Source: Taeniopygia guttata (taxonomy: Eukaryota; Chordata; Aves; Passeriformes; Estrildidae). From it: DNA of 64,000 nucleotides. Positions 52,269 through 63,914 of this stretch are shown one piece after another. Where the stretch lies: positions 27,197,001-27,261,000 of the forward strand of contig NC_133064.1 in NCBI RefSeq assembly GCF_048771995.1, written 5' to 3'. Position numbers and translations under genes: made by a program. The first letter of the stretch is position 1; each line of letters opens with the position of its first letter. A model generated the notes under the pieces. It searched no databases and was not told where the DNA came from. It saw only the letters and a list, made by a program, of their open reading frames with translations.

Positions 52269-53072
52269 TGTCACGATCCGCTTATAGTGGGGTGTCGTGA
52301 TGGTTCGTTAGCCGATCCCAAAGTGCAAAAGACAAACAGCAGGGGACTATCAGTTTAATCACAACAGATGCACCTTTATTAAGGGCCAAAACCAATAAAT
52401 GCGATAGTGGGGTCAGAAAAGAAATAAAAAGGGGAGAGAAGGGGGGATGGGAATAGCTACCAACACAGACGGGGTCCTCAGTGGTCCGGACGATGGGGAT
52501 CCGTCTTGTTGTGTTGGGGAGAGTCTCCAAAATCCTGCCCAACCCAGGGGTCCAGTTATAGTCCACAGAGGGAAAAAGGGGGGGAACATGCCTATTGAAA
52601 TTGCTCATCCAGGCAGAACAAACACGATGATGAATAAGTCCATTGAAGTTACTGGAGAAGAACAGGTCATGTCATCCCCCCCCCCCCTCTGTGGTAGGGG
52701 TCTCAGTCCTTGGGGAGAGGGTTCTTGATCTCCATCTGTCACGGTGGTAACGAGGCAGATGAGGGGTCTTCAGTGAGACGTCACTGAAGAGGTCACTGTT
52801 GGGTCACCCCAACAGTTCATTTGGCTTAAAGGTGGAGAGTGAAGCAGGAATTGCAGCAGGCCACTCTGCTGCGTCCACGCTGGGTCTTCACCAAGTCCTT
52901 GCCAACTCCTTGCCAAGTTCTTGCTGGGCCTCGTTTGGAACAGAACGTAACGGTGCAGCGGCTGCACCTGCACTGTTGCCTTCTCCAAGCCGGAACTGCA
53001 GTGGGGGAAGGGAGTTCCTTCTCGTGGCAATTGGCAGGCAAATGAGTGAGGGTCTTCAGACGGCCTCTTACA
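52269..53072 (-). repeat. Solo LTR, 804 bp
   Basis: On the minus strand it runs TGTAAGAGGCCGTC to GGATCGTGACA. Exact 5-bp duplication GGGGC (52264-52268 and 53073-53077). Minus-strand AATAAAGG near 52380. Absent from the paralogous site at about 12685. Confidence 0.85.
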
Positions 53073-53079
53073 GGGGCAC

Positions 53080-54010
53080 AGTGGGGTTTCTTTGGGGTTT
53101 GTTTGGGATTATTTGGGGTTTGTTTGGGGTTATTTGGGGCAGCTCCAGGTGCAATGTCTGCAGAGAGATGCTGGGTACAATGTTGGGAAAAACTCCAAAA
53201 ATCTCTCAGGAACCCCAAAAACCCCTGGGGAGCTGGGAAAGGGGATTTGGGGTGGGGATCTGGTGTGGAAGAAGCAGATTTGGGGTGAAACAAGAAGGAT
53301 TTGGGGTGAGGAGATTTGGGGAGGAAAAAGAAGGATTTAGGGTGGATAGAGAAGATTTTGGGATGAAAGAAGGAGGATTTGGGGTGGGAAAAGGGGATCT
53401 GGAGTGGGAAAAGATGGTATGGGGTAAAAGGAAAGGGGATGCACAAAGAAGGATTTGGGATGGAAAAAGGAGATTTGGGTGGGAAGAGGGTCTTTGGTGT
53501 GGAAAAAGAAGGATTTAAGATGAAAAAAGGAGGATTTGGGGTGGGAAAAAGGATTTTGGGTGGGGGAAGGGGGATTTTGGGTTGGGAGGGGGAAGGGAGG
53601 ATTGGGGTTGGAATTGGGGGATTTAGGATGGGGAAGGATTTTGGGATGGGAAAAGGGGATTTGGGGAGGAAAAGGAGATTTGGGATGCACAAAGAAGGAT
53701 TAGGGATGGCAAAATGGGATTTGGGGTAGGGAATTGGGGTGAAAAAAGGGAGATTTTGGGACGGGAAAAGGGATTTGGGGACACGCAAAGGATCTGAGGT
53801 GGAAAAAGGAGAATTTGTGGTGGAAAAATGAGGATTGGGGGTGGGAAAAGGAAATTTGGGGAGCACAAAGAAGGCTTTGGGGTCAAAAAAGGAGCTTTGG
53901 GATGAAAAGAGATTTTGGTGCTGAAAAAAAAGAGGATTTGGCATAAAGAAGGGAGGCTTTTGGATAAAAAGGAGGATTTGGGGTGAAAAAAGGAGGATTT
54001 GGACCAAGCT
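53080..54010. repeat. Purine-rich minisatellite, copy 2
   Basis: GGATTTGGGGTGGGAAAA(G/A)-type units, paralogous to 12690-13190 but about twice as long. Confidence 0.85.
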
Positions 54011-54553
54011 GAACTAACCCGTGGGAGTGGGGGCGTGAAGGTGGTTTGGGGCAGGGCCAGGACTATTTTTTGGGCAGTTTTCTGGGATTTTGGAGTATTT
54101 CTATGGGATTTGGGGGCAGGTCTATGGAATTTGGTGCCAGTTTTATGGTATTTAGGATGTTTTGAGGTGGTTTTGAGGGATTTTTGGGTGTTTCTATGGG
54201 ATTTGGGAGCACTTATATGGCATTTTTGGGTGTTTCTACAGGATCTTGGGGTAATTTGGAGGGATTTCAGGGTGTTTCTATGGGGTTTTGGGACAGCTTG
54301 AAGGCATTGGAGGTATTTTGGGGCAGCTTCAGGGTATTGAGGTGCAGCTTTGAAGAATTTTGGGGTGGTTTGGAGGGATTTCAGGGAGTTCCTCTGAGAT
54401 TACAGGGTGGTTTGGAAGGGTTTTTGGGTGTTTTGGGGAAGATTTGGGGTATTTAGGGGTGGGTATGAGGCAGTTTTTTGGGATTTTTGGGTATTACAGT
54501 CCCTTTTTTTTTTTTAGTTTTGGGTTATTTTGGTGGGGTTTGGGGTGTGTGGG
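54011..54553. repeat. G/T-rich repetitive 3' flank of copy 2
   Basis: Nearly identical to 13204-13720. Confidence 0.75.
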
Positions 54554-54759
54554 TCACTTTTTGGCAAAGGAGATCTTCATGGCGTGGCTCTGGGTGATGC
54601 TGAAGCCCTGCAGGGCCTCGCGGGTGGCGCCCGCCTGCACCTCGGTATCCAACTGCAGCAAGGCGATGTCACGGCACCCGGGCACTGGGGCAACTTCTTG
54701 AGCCCCGGGAACCTGGGATGGGAACAGGGTGAGGAGAGCCCGAAACACCCAGGAACCTT

Positions 54760-55547
54760 CCCCCAGACACCTGGGAATGTTCCCCCAGACACCCAGGAAT
54801 GTTCCCCAAAATCCAGGAACGTTCCCCCAGACACCCGAGAATGTTCCCCCAGACACCCAGGAATATTCCCCAAAATCCGGGAACGTTCCCACAGACACCC
54901 GGGAATGTTCCCTCAGACACCTGGGAATGTTCCCCCCAAATTCATAAATGCTCGCAAAAAAAATCCTGAAACATTTCCCAAGAAATTCAGAAATATTCCC
55001 CAATGAAATCCAGAAATGTTCCCCCAAAATATAATGGAACATTCAAAAAAACTAGGAAGTTCCTCCAGAAAATCCAGAAATATTCCTCCAAAAAAAAAAG
55101 CCAAATCCAACCCCCTTCCTCATCCAGAAACATTTCCAAAAAATACAGAAACATTCCCAAAAATCCAGAATCTCCCCTGCAAAAAAAAAAAAAAAAAAAT
55201 TCAGAAATCCCTTCCCAAAAAACTAGAAACTCCCTCCCCCCCAAAAAAATTCTGAAAGTCCCCCCCAAAAATCCAGAAATATCCCAATAAAAATCCAGAT
55301 ATTTACTCCCTAACAAGTCCAGTGTTTCCTACCCCTCAAATTCTGGTATTTTCCCCTCAAAATCCAGAAATTCGCCCATAAAACCCCAGATATTCCCCCC
55401 CAAAATCCCGATACTTAAAAAAAAAAAAAATCCAGCCCCAAGCCCCCCTCACCCTCTCACCCTCCAAGCCCCAAAATCCCCCAGTGCCCCAAAGCCTGGC
55501 TGGAATGCCCGGAATGCCCAGAATGTCGGGATTGCCCCAGATCTCAC
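54760..55547. repeat. Intronic minisatellite, copy 2 (empty site of provirus A)
   Basis: CCCAGACACCCAGGAATGTT units, then CCCAAAATCCAGAAA units. The sequence AATCCAGAAATGTTCCCCC near 55008 corresponds to the provirus A target without the insertion. Confidence 0.8.
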
Positions 55548-55639
55548 TGGCTGAGGAGCACGGAGAGCATCAGCTCCTCTGGCTGCTCAGGGAGCTTGGG
55601 CAGGAATAGGATGTGCTTCGGGGCTTTCCCACAGCTGGG

Positions 55640-57340
55640 GGAAACGGGAGAAAAAGCCCAAAATCAGCTCCAAAGCTTCCCCAAATCTGCCCCAATCAGG
55701 CCCAAAATCAAAAGTCACTCAAGATACACACCAAAAAATCTGCCCCAAATCCCACCAAAATCCTGGAAAAACCCACAAAAATCTCCCCAAAATCCCACAA
55801 AAATCTCCCTTAAAAATCCCCCAGAAACCCCACCAAAATCCAATAAAAATCTCCACAAAATCCTCACCAAAAATCCCACCAAAACCCCCCAAAATCACAC
55901 CAAAAAATCACAATAAAATTCCACAAATGTATTGCGGCTCACTCCTCTCACGCAATACCCCCAAGCGGTGGCATGCTGGGCAGCGGGAGGGAAGAGAGAT
56001 GGTGCGGCCATCCCCCCTGCGAGCTCTGCTGCCCCAGTTATTGGCACCGGGACAGATAGAGGTGATACGGGTCTAGGGGTGTAACAAGGTGGATTTATTC
56101 AGTGAGCCCCAAGACCCTCTAGGGCGGGCGGACAAAGGTTTTATACCAGAATTCAGAAGGGGGGGGGGGTACAGGAACAGAGGGCAGAGCTGGGCTGAGG
56201 TGGGACTAGCATATCACAAACCTATCAGGGGAAACAGGGGAGTGGAATAACACAAAGTAACCAATAGGGTGTTGAGTCTCACTAAATGGACAGGGAATGC
56301 TCTGGGAGCAGGGGAGGGGGCCAGAAGGAATGACAGAGAATGTGGGCAGGGAAAGGGGCAGGGAAAGGGAGGACGGACAGCCTGGAGAGGAGGGGGCCAG
56401 GGAAGACCTCGGGAAGACCGGCAACTGGGGAGGAGAGGGGACCAGGGAGGAGGGAAATGAACAGACACCGAACAGACATCAATCTAAAGAAAAAACACAC
56501 CACAACACACAAAAATCCCCCCAAATCCCCGCAAAAATTCCGCAAAAAATCCTCAAAAATCCCACAAAATCCACCCAAAATTCCAGGTAAATCCCCACAA
56601 AAATTCCACAAAAATCGCCCCAAAATCCACCATAGAATCCTCCCACTAAAAATCCCTGCAAAAATCGCCCTGCAGCCCACACAAATCCTTCAAAATCCCA
56701 ACAAAAATCACGCCAAAAATCCCCCTAAATCCCACAGAAAAAATCCTTCAAAAGGTTCCACTAAATCCCCATGAAAATCCCACAGAATCCACACAGAAAA
56801 ATCTGCACAAAAATCCCCTGAAAAATCCCCAAAGCATGCAAAATCCACATATAACATCCCTCCAATTCCCCCAAAACCCCCCAAAATCCACCTCAAATCC
56901 ACTCAAAAAATCCACACCAAAATCCCACCAAACCTCTCACAAATCCCCCCAAAAATGCCCCCAAGTCCCTTCAAATCCCACCCAGTCTAAGAAAATCCAG
57001 CAAAAAAAATTCCCCCAAAAACTACCCTCAAAATCCCACTGAACCCCAACAAAATCTCACAAAATCCACCCCAAAAATCCCACAAATATCCCCCAAAATC
57101 CTCCCGAGCATCCCCAATAAAGCCTCCCAAAAATTCCAGTTAAACCATCCCATAAAAATTCCCCCCATAAAATCCCATATATCCAGACTCAAGGGCTCTG
57201 ACGAGAATTGGTCCCTAATCCCAATCCCATTAAATCCCATTAAAATCCCATCAAATCGCATTAAAATCTTATAGGATCCCATTAAAATCCCAGAAGATCC
57301 CACTAAAATCCCATAAAACCTCTCTGAAATCCCACAAGTT
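55640..57340. repeat. Intronic minisatellite, copy 2
   Basis: AAAATCCCACCAAAA-type units as at 30133-31330, interrupted by the LTR 55928-56509. Confidence 0.8.
55928..56509 (-). repeat. Solo LTR, 582 bp
   Basis: On the plus strand it runs TGTATTGCGG to CACAACACA, flanked by CAAA (55924-55927 and 56510-56513), a 4-bp duplication as in gammaretrovirus-type ERVs. Minus-strand AATAAATCC near 56093. Absent from copy 1. Confidence 0.75.
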
Positions 57341-57489
57341 CCCTCAGTCCCTCGGGTTCTGGGGTCACTCCTGGGCTGTGGGGTGGGGATCTGGGCCATT
57401 CCTGGGGGAATTCCCAGATTTAAGGCAATTCCTAGTGCCGGGATCATGCCCGGTGGGATGTAGTCTGGTGGCCCCCAAGGTGTGGCTGA

Positions 57490-57858
57490 GGAGAGACCCC
57501 AACACACCCCAAATCATCCCAAAGGCACAGACAGAACCCTAAAGTTATCCTAAAAGCACAGACAGAATCCCAGATCAATGTGGAATTATCCCAAATCCAG
57601 AATTACCCCACAGACACATGGACACAAAAACAAGAAATTATCGCCAAACCATGAAAGATTACCCTAAATTATCCCAAAATTACCCAGAATAACCCCAAAA
57701 TTACCATGAAAAAAAGCCAAAAATACCCCCAGCAACTCTAATATTTCCCAAAATTGCCCCAAAGGCACAGAATGAACCCAAAGAACTCAAATTCCCCCTA
57801 AACCCCCTCCAAATAACCCAATGTTCTCCCCAAATGCCCAGGACTTATCCCAAATCAG
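57490..57858. repeat. Intronic minisatellite of copy 2 up to the satellite junction
   Basis: CCCAAATTACCCAGAATAA-type units matching 31500-31830. The junction with the 191-bp satellite is within CCCAAATCAGGAACCTGG. Confidence 0.75.
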
Positions 57859-58244
57859 GAACCTGGGATGGACAGTTTTCTTTCCAAGGGAAAACGCTGC
57901 TGTTTGTGTTCAGGGCCCTGTGTCCCTGAGTGGGCATCTGCCTTCAAAAAATCCAAACGGTGAAGGATGTGACCCAGAAAAAAAGCTACCACCATCTCAA
58001 ACTTGTGTTGCCCAGACAGTCCCAAGCGCACCCTGCAAACTGACATCAGGAACCTGGGCTGGCGAGTTTTCTTTCCCAGGGAAAATGGCCTCTGTTTCTG
58101 CTCAGGAGCCTGTGGCACTGAGTTAGTGGCTGCCTGCAAAAAATACGAATGGTGAAGGATGTGCCCCAGAAAAAAGCTGCCCCCACCTCAAACTTGTGCT
58201 GCCCTGGCAGTCCCCAGCACACCCTGCAAATGGACATCAGGAAC

Positions 58245-58632
58245 TGTCATGGTTTGACACTGGCACAATGCCAGCACCCCCATGAAAATACAACCTCTCA
58301 ATAGAATGCTGTGAAACGCGATCAGGAACAGAGCAGACCAGACCCAAACTTAATAACAAAGGAAAAAAAACTTTATTAAACTACTACTTCTATACTACTA
58401 TAAAAGAAAAAGAAAGAAAAACACACACTAAATCCATAATAAAAACCTTCCAAAACATTCCTCCTCCCCCCAATTCCAACAAACCACAGTGAGACACAAC
58501 TTGGACCCCCAATCAGGTTCCCACACTTCAGATAATCAAATACTCAGTCCATCGAGGGAGAGAGGAGTCTCTCCTGTGCCATAGATCCCCCAAGAAACAC
58601 AGATGCCACTTCTTGTGTTTCCATGTCACACA
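58245..58632 (-). repeat. LTR fragment (family of 34688-36072) in satellite
   Basis: Starts TGTCATGGTTTGACACTGGC, with minus-strand AATAAAG near 58373, and breaks off at CACACATGGCA. Satellite resumes at about 58636. Confidence 0.75.
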
Positions 58633-60577
58633 TGGCAATGCCAGAGTTATCTTTCCCAGGGAAAATGGCTGCTGTTTGTGTTCAGGGCCCTGTGGCGCTG
58701 AGTTGGTGGCCGCCTGCAAAAAAATACGAAAGGCAAAGGATGTGTCCTAGACACAAGCTGCCCCCACCTCAAATTCGTGCTGCCCATGCAGTCCCCAGTG
58801 CACCCTGCAAACTGACATCTGGAACGTGAGCTGGTGAGTTTTGTTTCCCAGGGTAAAGGGCCTCTGTTTGTGTTCAGGAGCCTGTGGTGCTGAGTTGGTG
58901 GCTGCCTGCAAAAAATGCGAACGGTGAAGGATGTGTTCTAAAAAAAATCTACCTCCACCTCAAACTTGTGTTGCTCTGTCAATCCCAAGCGCACCCTGGA
59001 TAATGACATCAGAAACCTGGGGTGGTGAGCTTTCTTTCCCAAGGAAAAGAGCCGCTGTTTGTGTTCAGGGCCCTGTGGCCATGAAGTGGGTTGCCGCCTA
59101 CAAAAAATGCGAATTGCAAAGGATGTGTCCCAGACAGAAGCTGCACCTACTTCAAACTTGTGCTGCCCTGACAGTCCCAAGAGCCCACTGCAAACTGATG
59201 TCAGGAACCTGGGGTGGTGAGTTTCATTCCCAGGGAAAGGGGCCTGTGTTTTTTGTTCAGGGCCCTTTGGCCCTGAGTGGCTGGCCGCTTGCAAAAAATG
59301 TGAACGGCAAAGGATGTGTCCCAGACGCAAGCTGCACCCACCTAAAACTTCTGCTGCCCTCACTGTCCCAAGCACACCCTGCAAACTGACATCAGGAACA
59401 TTGGGTGGTGAATTTTCATACCCAGGGAAAAGGGCTCAGATCCTTGTATTCAGAGGCCTGTGGCTCTGATTAGTGGCTACCTGTAAAATATCCGAATGGT
59501 GAAGGATGTTTCCTGGACACAAGCTACCCCCACCTCAAATTTGTTCTACACTGACAGTCCTAAATGCACCCTGCAAGCTCGCATCAGGAACATGGGCTGG
59601 ACAATTTTCCTTCCCAGGAAAAGGGCCGCTGTTTGTGTTCAGGAGCCTGTGGCGCTGAGTTGGTGGCCGCCTGCAAAAAATGCGAAAGGCAAAGAATGTG
59701 TCCCAGACACAAGCTGCCCCCACATCAGACTTGTGCATCCCTAACAGTGCAAAGCGCACCCATGAAAATGACATCAGGAACCTGGGGTGTTGAATTTCCT
59801 TTCCCAGGGAAAAGGGCTTGGGTCCTTTTATTCAGGGGCCTGTGGCCCTGAGTGGGTAGCCGCCTGCAAAAAATGCAAACGGCGAAGGATGTGTCCCAGA
59901 CAAAAGCTACCCTCACCTCAAACTTGCGCTGCTCTGACAATCCCAAGCACAAATCGCAAACTGACATCAGGAACCTTGGGTGGACAGGTTTTTTTCCCAG
60001 GGAGTAGGTTTGGTGTTTGTGTTCAGGGCCCTGTGGCCCTGACTGGGTGGTCGCCTGCAAAAATAGCAAACTTCGAAGGATGTGCCCTAGACAAAAGCTG
60101 CCCCTACCTCAAACTTCTGCTGCCCTCACAGTCCCAAGCGCACCCTGCAAACTGACATCAGGAACATTGGGTGGTGAATTCTCTTTCCCAGGGAAAAGGG
60201 CCTCTGTGTTCAGGAGCCTATGGCACTGAGTTGGTGGCCACCTGCAAAAATCCGAAAGGCGAATGATGTGTCCCCGAAAAAAGCTGCCCCCACATTAAAA
60301 TTGTGCATCCCTAACAGTCCAAAGGGCACCCATCAAAGTGACATCAGGAACCTGGGCTGGTAAGTTTTCTTTCCCAGGGAAAAGGGTCAGTGTTTTTTGT
60401 TCAGGGCCCTGTGGCCCTGAGTGGGTGGCCGCCTGCAAAAGTCTGAACGGTGAACAATGTGTCCCAGACCAAAGATGCCCCCACCTCAAACTTGTGCTGC
60501 CCTGACAGTTCTAAGTGCACCCTGCAAAGTTACATCAGGAAACTGGGGTGGTGAGTTTACTTTCCCAGGGAAAAGGG

Positions 60578-61615
60578 TGTTGCTATAGGACACGTGAAAA
60601 CACGTGAGCCACTTGCTATTTGCAAGGTAAAGAAGAAGAATGTTTATTCTCTGACTCCAACTTTTATACTTTTCCAAAGGTGACAGTGGATTGGAGAGTG
60701 AATGGGCCACCTCTCCAAAGACATTGGACAAACCACTAGTACATCAAGTTTCTCCACCCCCATGAAGGAATGCAAAACAATATGTTGTTTATAGAAATTG
60801 TGTGGGAAAGTTTTCTAACAGAATGTAAACTCAGAAGGCTTTAGAAAATCTTAAGAATTAGGGCGACATCTCAACCTTCTTAATTTAAAAGAAAAGGAAA
60901 AATGAACAAGGTTCAGTGTCTGTTCGTGGAGGAATCATCAGAGTGACCACCCGCGTTGTCTTCAACTGAATCATCACTCAACGATCCATCCACTCAATGC
61001 CTTTCAGTTTGGTCACAGTTTCAATGTTGCCCGTTGGTTGGATTCTGTCTCTGCGGTTGCAGATCAGGACGAACACACCTTGAAGGTACCCAGTGTACCC
61101 CAGTATCTGTGGACACGCAAGCATACCCGCGCCCTGAAGTGATAAGGTCATAGGGACCTTCCCATTGTTTGGTGACTAAATTCCACACTCAAACTGTTGC
61201 TCGAGGCGGATGTGCCTCGTCTGCAGCCTGCAAAAAGAGATGATGATTTTAAATGACAGGGTTATTTGAATTCTGCTGCACCGTAAGATGATTGATGGTG
61301 TACAATGCTTTTTCCAACCGACTGTGTGGGGTCTCACCCTGCATTCCCCATTTTTGTTTTTGAAGAACCCGCTTCAGAGTACCATGAGTGCATTCTACAA
61401 TAGTTTGGCTGGTTGGAGAATGGGGGATACCAAACTTGTGTGACACACACCACAACTGCAGGAACTGCCACACATGCTGCGATGTGTATGCAGGACCATT
61501 GTCGGATTTCACAGCAGAAGGTATGCCCAGAACAGCAAAGGCCTGCCTCCAGTGGGCAAATGAGCAGAAAACTGGTCACACTGAAACGTGGATGAAAAGT
61601 CAAACCCCACAATTC
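60578..61615 (-). mobile_element. 5'-truncated betaretrovirus-type ERV with 3' LTR in satellite
   Basis: On the minus strand, integrase core and C-terminal domain (61615-~61050) are followed by a short non-coding part and a 291-bp 3' LTR (60868-60578; TGTCGCCCTAATTC to CCTATAGCAACA, with TATAAAAG near 60666 and AATAAAC near 60640). No gag, RT or 5' LTR. Confidence 0.75.
61050..61615 (-). pseudogene. pol: Integrase fragment of the truncated ERV
   Basis: 61512-61249 reads KSDNGPAYTSQHVWQFLQLW, IPHSPTSQTIVECTHGTLK and a following helix, with the second Asp and the Glu of the DDE triad. A further piece (about 61180-61080) in another frame reads QWEGPYDLITSGRGYACV, the C-terminal domain. Similar in style to proviruses A and B. 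Frameshifts separate the pieces. Confidence 0.75.
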
Positions 61616-61619
61616 TAAT

Positions 61620-62075
61620 AAAGATTTGTAGGGAATGGGGATGTTTATTCACAGCGCTGTGGACACGTCAGGACTCATTGCCCTTCAATGGACATACATA
61701 CCTCTGAGAACTCTTGATCCTTTTTTAATACTCTAACTAATTTGCATATGCATAGAATTTCACAATAGGTTAATGCATATTCATTCTGCTGATTTCACAT
61801 AACACTTACAGCTAGTTACACTTGTATTCAGCTTTTGTCAGAAAGTACAGAAAGAACTCCTGTGTCACTCTGCCCTGTCTGTTTCAAGGTCTGAAGAGTC
61901 TTTCTTATCTCTTATGTTTTAGTGTAGAAATTTGAATTCTTTTCCTTAGCTGGGGTAGTTCTGCTAGGGCGGCAGTTACTAGACTAAACAGCATATTTAG
62001 CAAGCTCAAAGTGGCACATTTCACCTAAATCCAAAAGGATTTCTACCCTGCTAAATTTTCAATCTGTCTCACCAT
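61620..62075 (-). repeat. LTR-like fragment
   Basis: Contains AATTTCACAATAGG and ends with a part (61965-62062) that is the reverse complement of 37555-37665. Internal boundary with the truncated ERV not resolved. Confidence 0.5.
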
Positions 62076-62294
62076 GCACGCCCTGAAAATTGACATCAGA
62101 AACATTGGGAAGCGAGTTTTCTTTCTCAGGGAATAGGGCTATTATTTGCTTTCAGAGCCTTGTGGCCCTGAGGGGGCGGCCGCCTTCAAAATATCCAAAC
62201 GGCAAAGGATGTGTGCCAGACAAAAGCTGCCCCCACCTCAAACTTGTGCTGCATTGGCAGTCCCAAGCGAACCCTGCCAATTGCCATCAGGAAC

Positions 62295-63001
62295 TGTCCT
62301 AGTTTAGGGCAAATTTGGGGAAAACCCTCTGAAAGGAGCCCCCAGGAAATAAACCCCCACGGCCCCTCCCCACCCACCTGGTTCAGGGACAAATTTCCTC
62401 TGAGAGAGAAGTGGAAAAGAACCTGTTTATTCAACAAACAAAGCACTCCCCAGCACCAAAACAATTAACAACACCAGATGACAACAAAACTCTTTCACCA
62501 CTCTGAAGAGATGAACAAATCCAGAAAGTCTTTCCTGGGAGTGGTCGCCCGGGTCTGGACGCTGGGGATTGCTCTCCAGCACTGGGGATGGCTGCTGCAG
62601 ATCACAAAATGCAGGCTCCTGGTGTTCCTTGGTGCTTCCCAGATCCCAGTCCAGAGCAGGTTGGATGGTATTCAGGAAGAGGAAAGGAAAAAGCAACAGT
62701 CCAGGGAAAGAATTGGACTGCTTAGCTAACCTAACTAGGAAGCAAAGGCAAAAGCAGAAGCAAGCAAAGCAAGCAAGCAGGCAAAGCAAGCAAGCCAAGC
62801 AAGCAAGCAAGCAAAGCAAAAGCCAGCCAGCCAGCCCTAGCCTTTTCTAGACAGCAGACCATGGTGGGAGGCGAACCGGCTGATAACAAGGCAAAACAAA
62901 CCTTCACTTTCAGAGTCAGTTCTGAAAGCACAGAACATAATATCAAACATAAACAGAAAACACGATTGGAGATACAAACACCATAACGTCACCCTAGGAC
63001 A
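62295..63001 (-). repeat. Solo LTR, 707 bp, with GCAAG microsatellite
   Basis: Inverted ends TGTCCTAG and CTAGGACA; exact 5-bp duplication GGAAC (62290-62294 and 63002-63006). Minus-strand AATAAACAGG near 62430. A (GCAAA/GCAAG)n tract lies at 62750-62840. Confidence 0.85.
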
Positions 63002-63020
63002 GGAACCTAGGGTGGTGAGT

Positions 63021-63429
63021 TGTTACCAGAGTTCTGAGAGAGACATGACATGATTTATACTTAGAGTGAAGGGTTGAGCTACCCTCAGACCAAGGCTCTG
63101 ATAAGCAGCCTTCGTGGGGCCTGGAAGCCTTTGACGCAGTGAGAGAGTGGTTGTGGCACAGTTATAAATTATATTAAGGTGACCACAAAGTAATGAGCTG
63201 AGTATGAATTAGGGTAGAGCCACAGTGTGAAAATCTGGCCACCTTAAGGCAAAAGTAAACAATGTTTGTTGACCAATGATAGTGTGCTGACAATCTGTAA
63301 ACTATATTGAAGTGTATATAAACTGCCATCTTATAGACAGTAAACGGAGAATGTAACTTTAACCATATTGGCTCGACCTACGCTTGCCCAGTGCAGTTTC
63401 CCTCCTATTATAAGAAGTCCCTAGCTTCT
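63021..63429 (+). repeat. Solo LTR, E1 family, in satellite
   Basis: TGTTACCAGAGTTCTGAG to CTAGCTTCT; exact 6-bp duplication GTGAGT (63015-63020 and 63430-63435). TATATAAAC lies near 63317. The ends define the true borders of the E1 LTR family. Confidence 0.88.
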
Positions 63430-63532
63430 GTGAGTTTCCTTTCCCAGGGAAAACGGCCCGGGTCTTTGTGTTCAGGGGCCTGTGGCCCTGAGGGGGCGGC
63501 TATCTGCCAAAAATCGGAACGGCTAAGGATGT

Positions 63533-63914
63533 TATTGTAAATGCAGGTGCACCCAATGGGAAAAAATGACAATGTCTGACTCAGTTCAGAAGGCTGAATT
63601 ATTTCTTTATTATAACTATGCTAAAATACATTAATATACTATATAAAAAGGAAGATACTAAAACTACATACTACTTTCTCTAACACAACTTGTGATCCTC
63701 TCCCGAGAGTCCAGACACAGGTGGATTGGATTGGCCATCAGGCTAAAACAATCCTCACCAGAATCCAATCAAGCACTCATTCCAAGTAAACAATTCTCCA
63801 AACACATTCCACATAGGAAAAACAATGAGCAAAAACAAAAATTGTTTTCTCTTTCATTTCTCTCTGTGCACATCTATGAAAAATCCTGAGAGGGAGAGAA
63901 ATGTGCTTGCCACA
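63533..63914 (-). repeat. Solo LTR, 382 bp, in satellite
   Basis: On the minus strand it starts TGTGGCAAGCAC and ends ATTTACAATA. Exact 6-bp duplication GGATGT (63527-63532 and 63915-63920). Minus-strand TATATAG and AATAAAG boxes lie near 63640 and 63605. Confidence 0.8.

Larger units (their letters stand above)
54554..57485 (-). pseudogene. SNRPA: SNRPA-like pseudogene, copy 2 (5'-truncated)
   Basis: Three exons are present: the Pro/Met spacer (57485-~57370, reading PPGMIPALGIALNLGIPPGMAQIP without a shift), the RRM2 start (55634-55548, 87 nt, KHILFLPKLPEQPEELMLSVL) and the C-terminal exon (54712-54554, ending AMKISFAKK then TGA). The first two are in better condition than in copy 1. The last exon carries the same missing base after FPG as copy 1. 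Exons for RRM1 and the basic linker are absent; similarity to copy 1 stops at about 57855, where satellite DNA begins. An LTR sits in the intron at 55928. Confidence 0.85.

Noticed and set aside
57821..60229. Overlapping 60-150 codon ORFs along the satellite
   Set aside because: The unit length is not a multiple of three, so the ORFs shift between units; composition is that of the repeat.
62750..62850. Lys/Gln/Ala-rich ORF at the GCAAG repeat
   Set aside because: Microsatellite inside a solo LTR.
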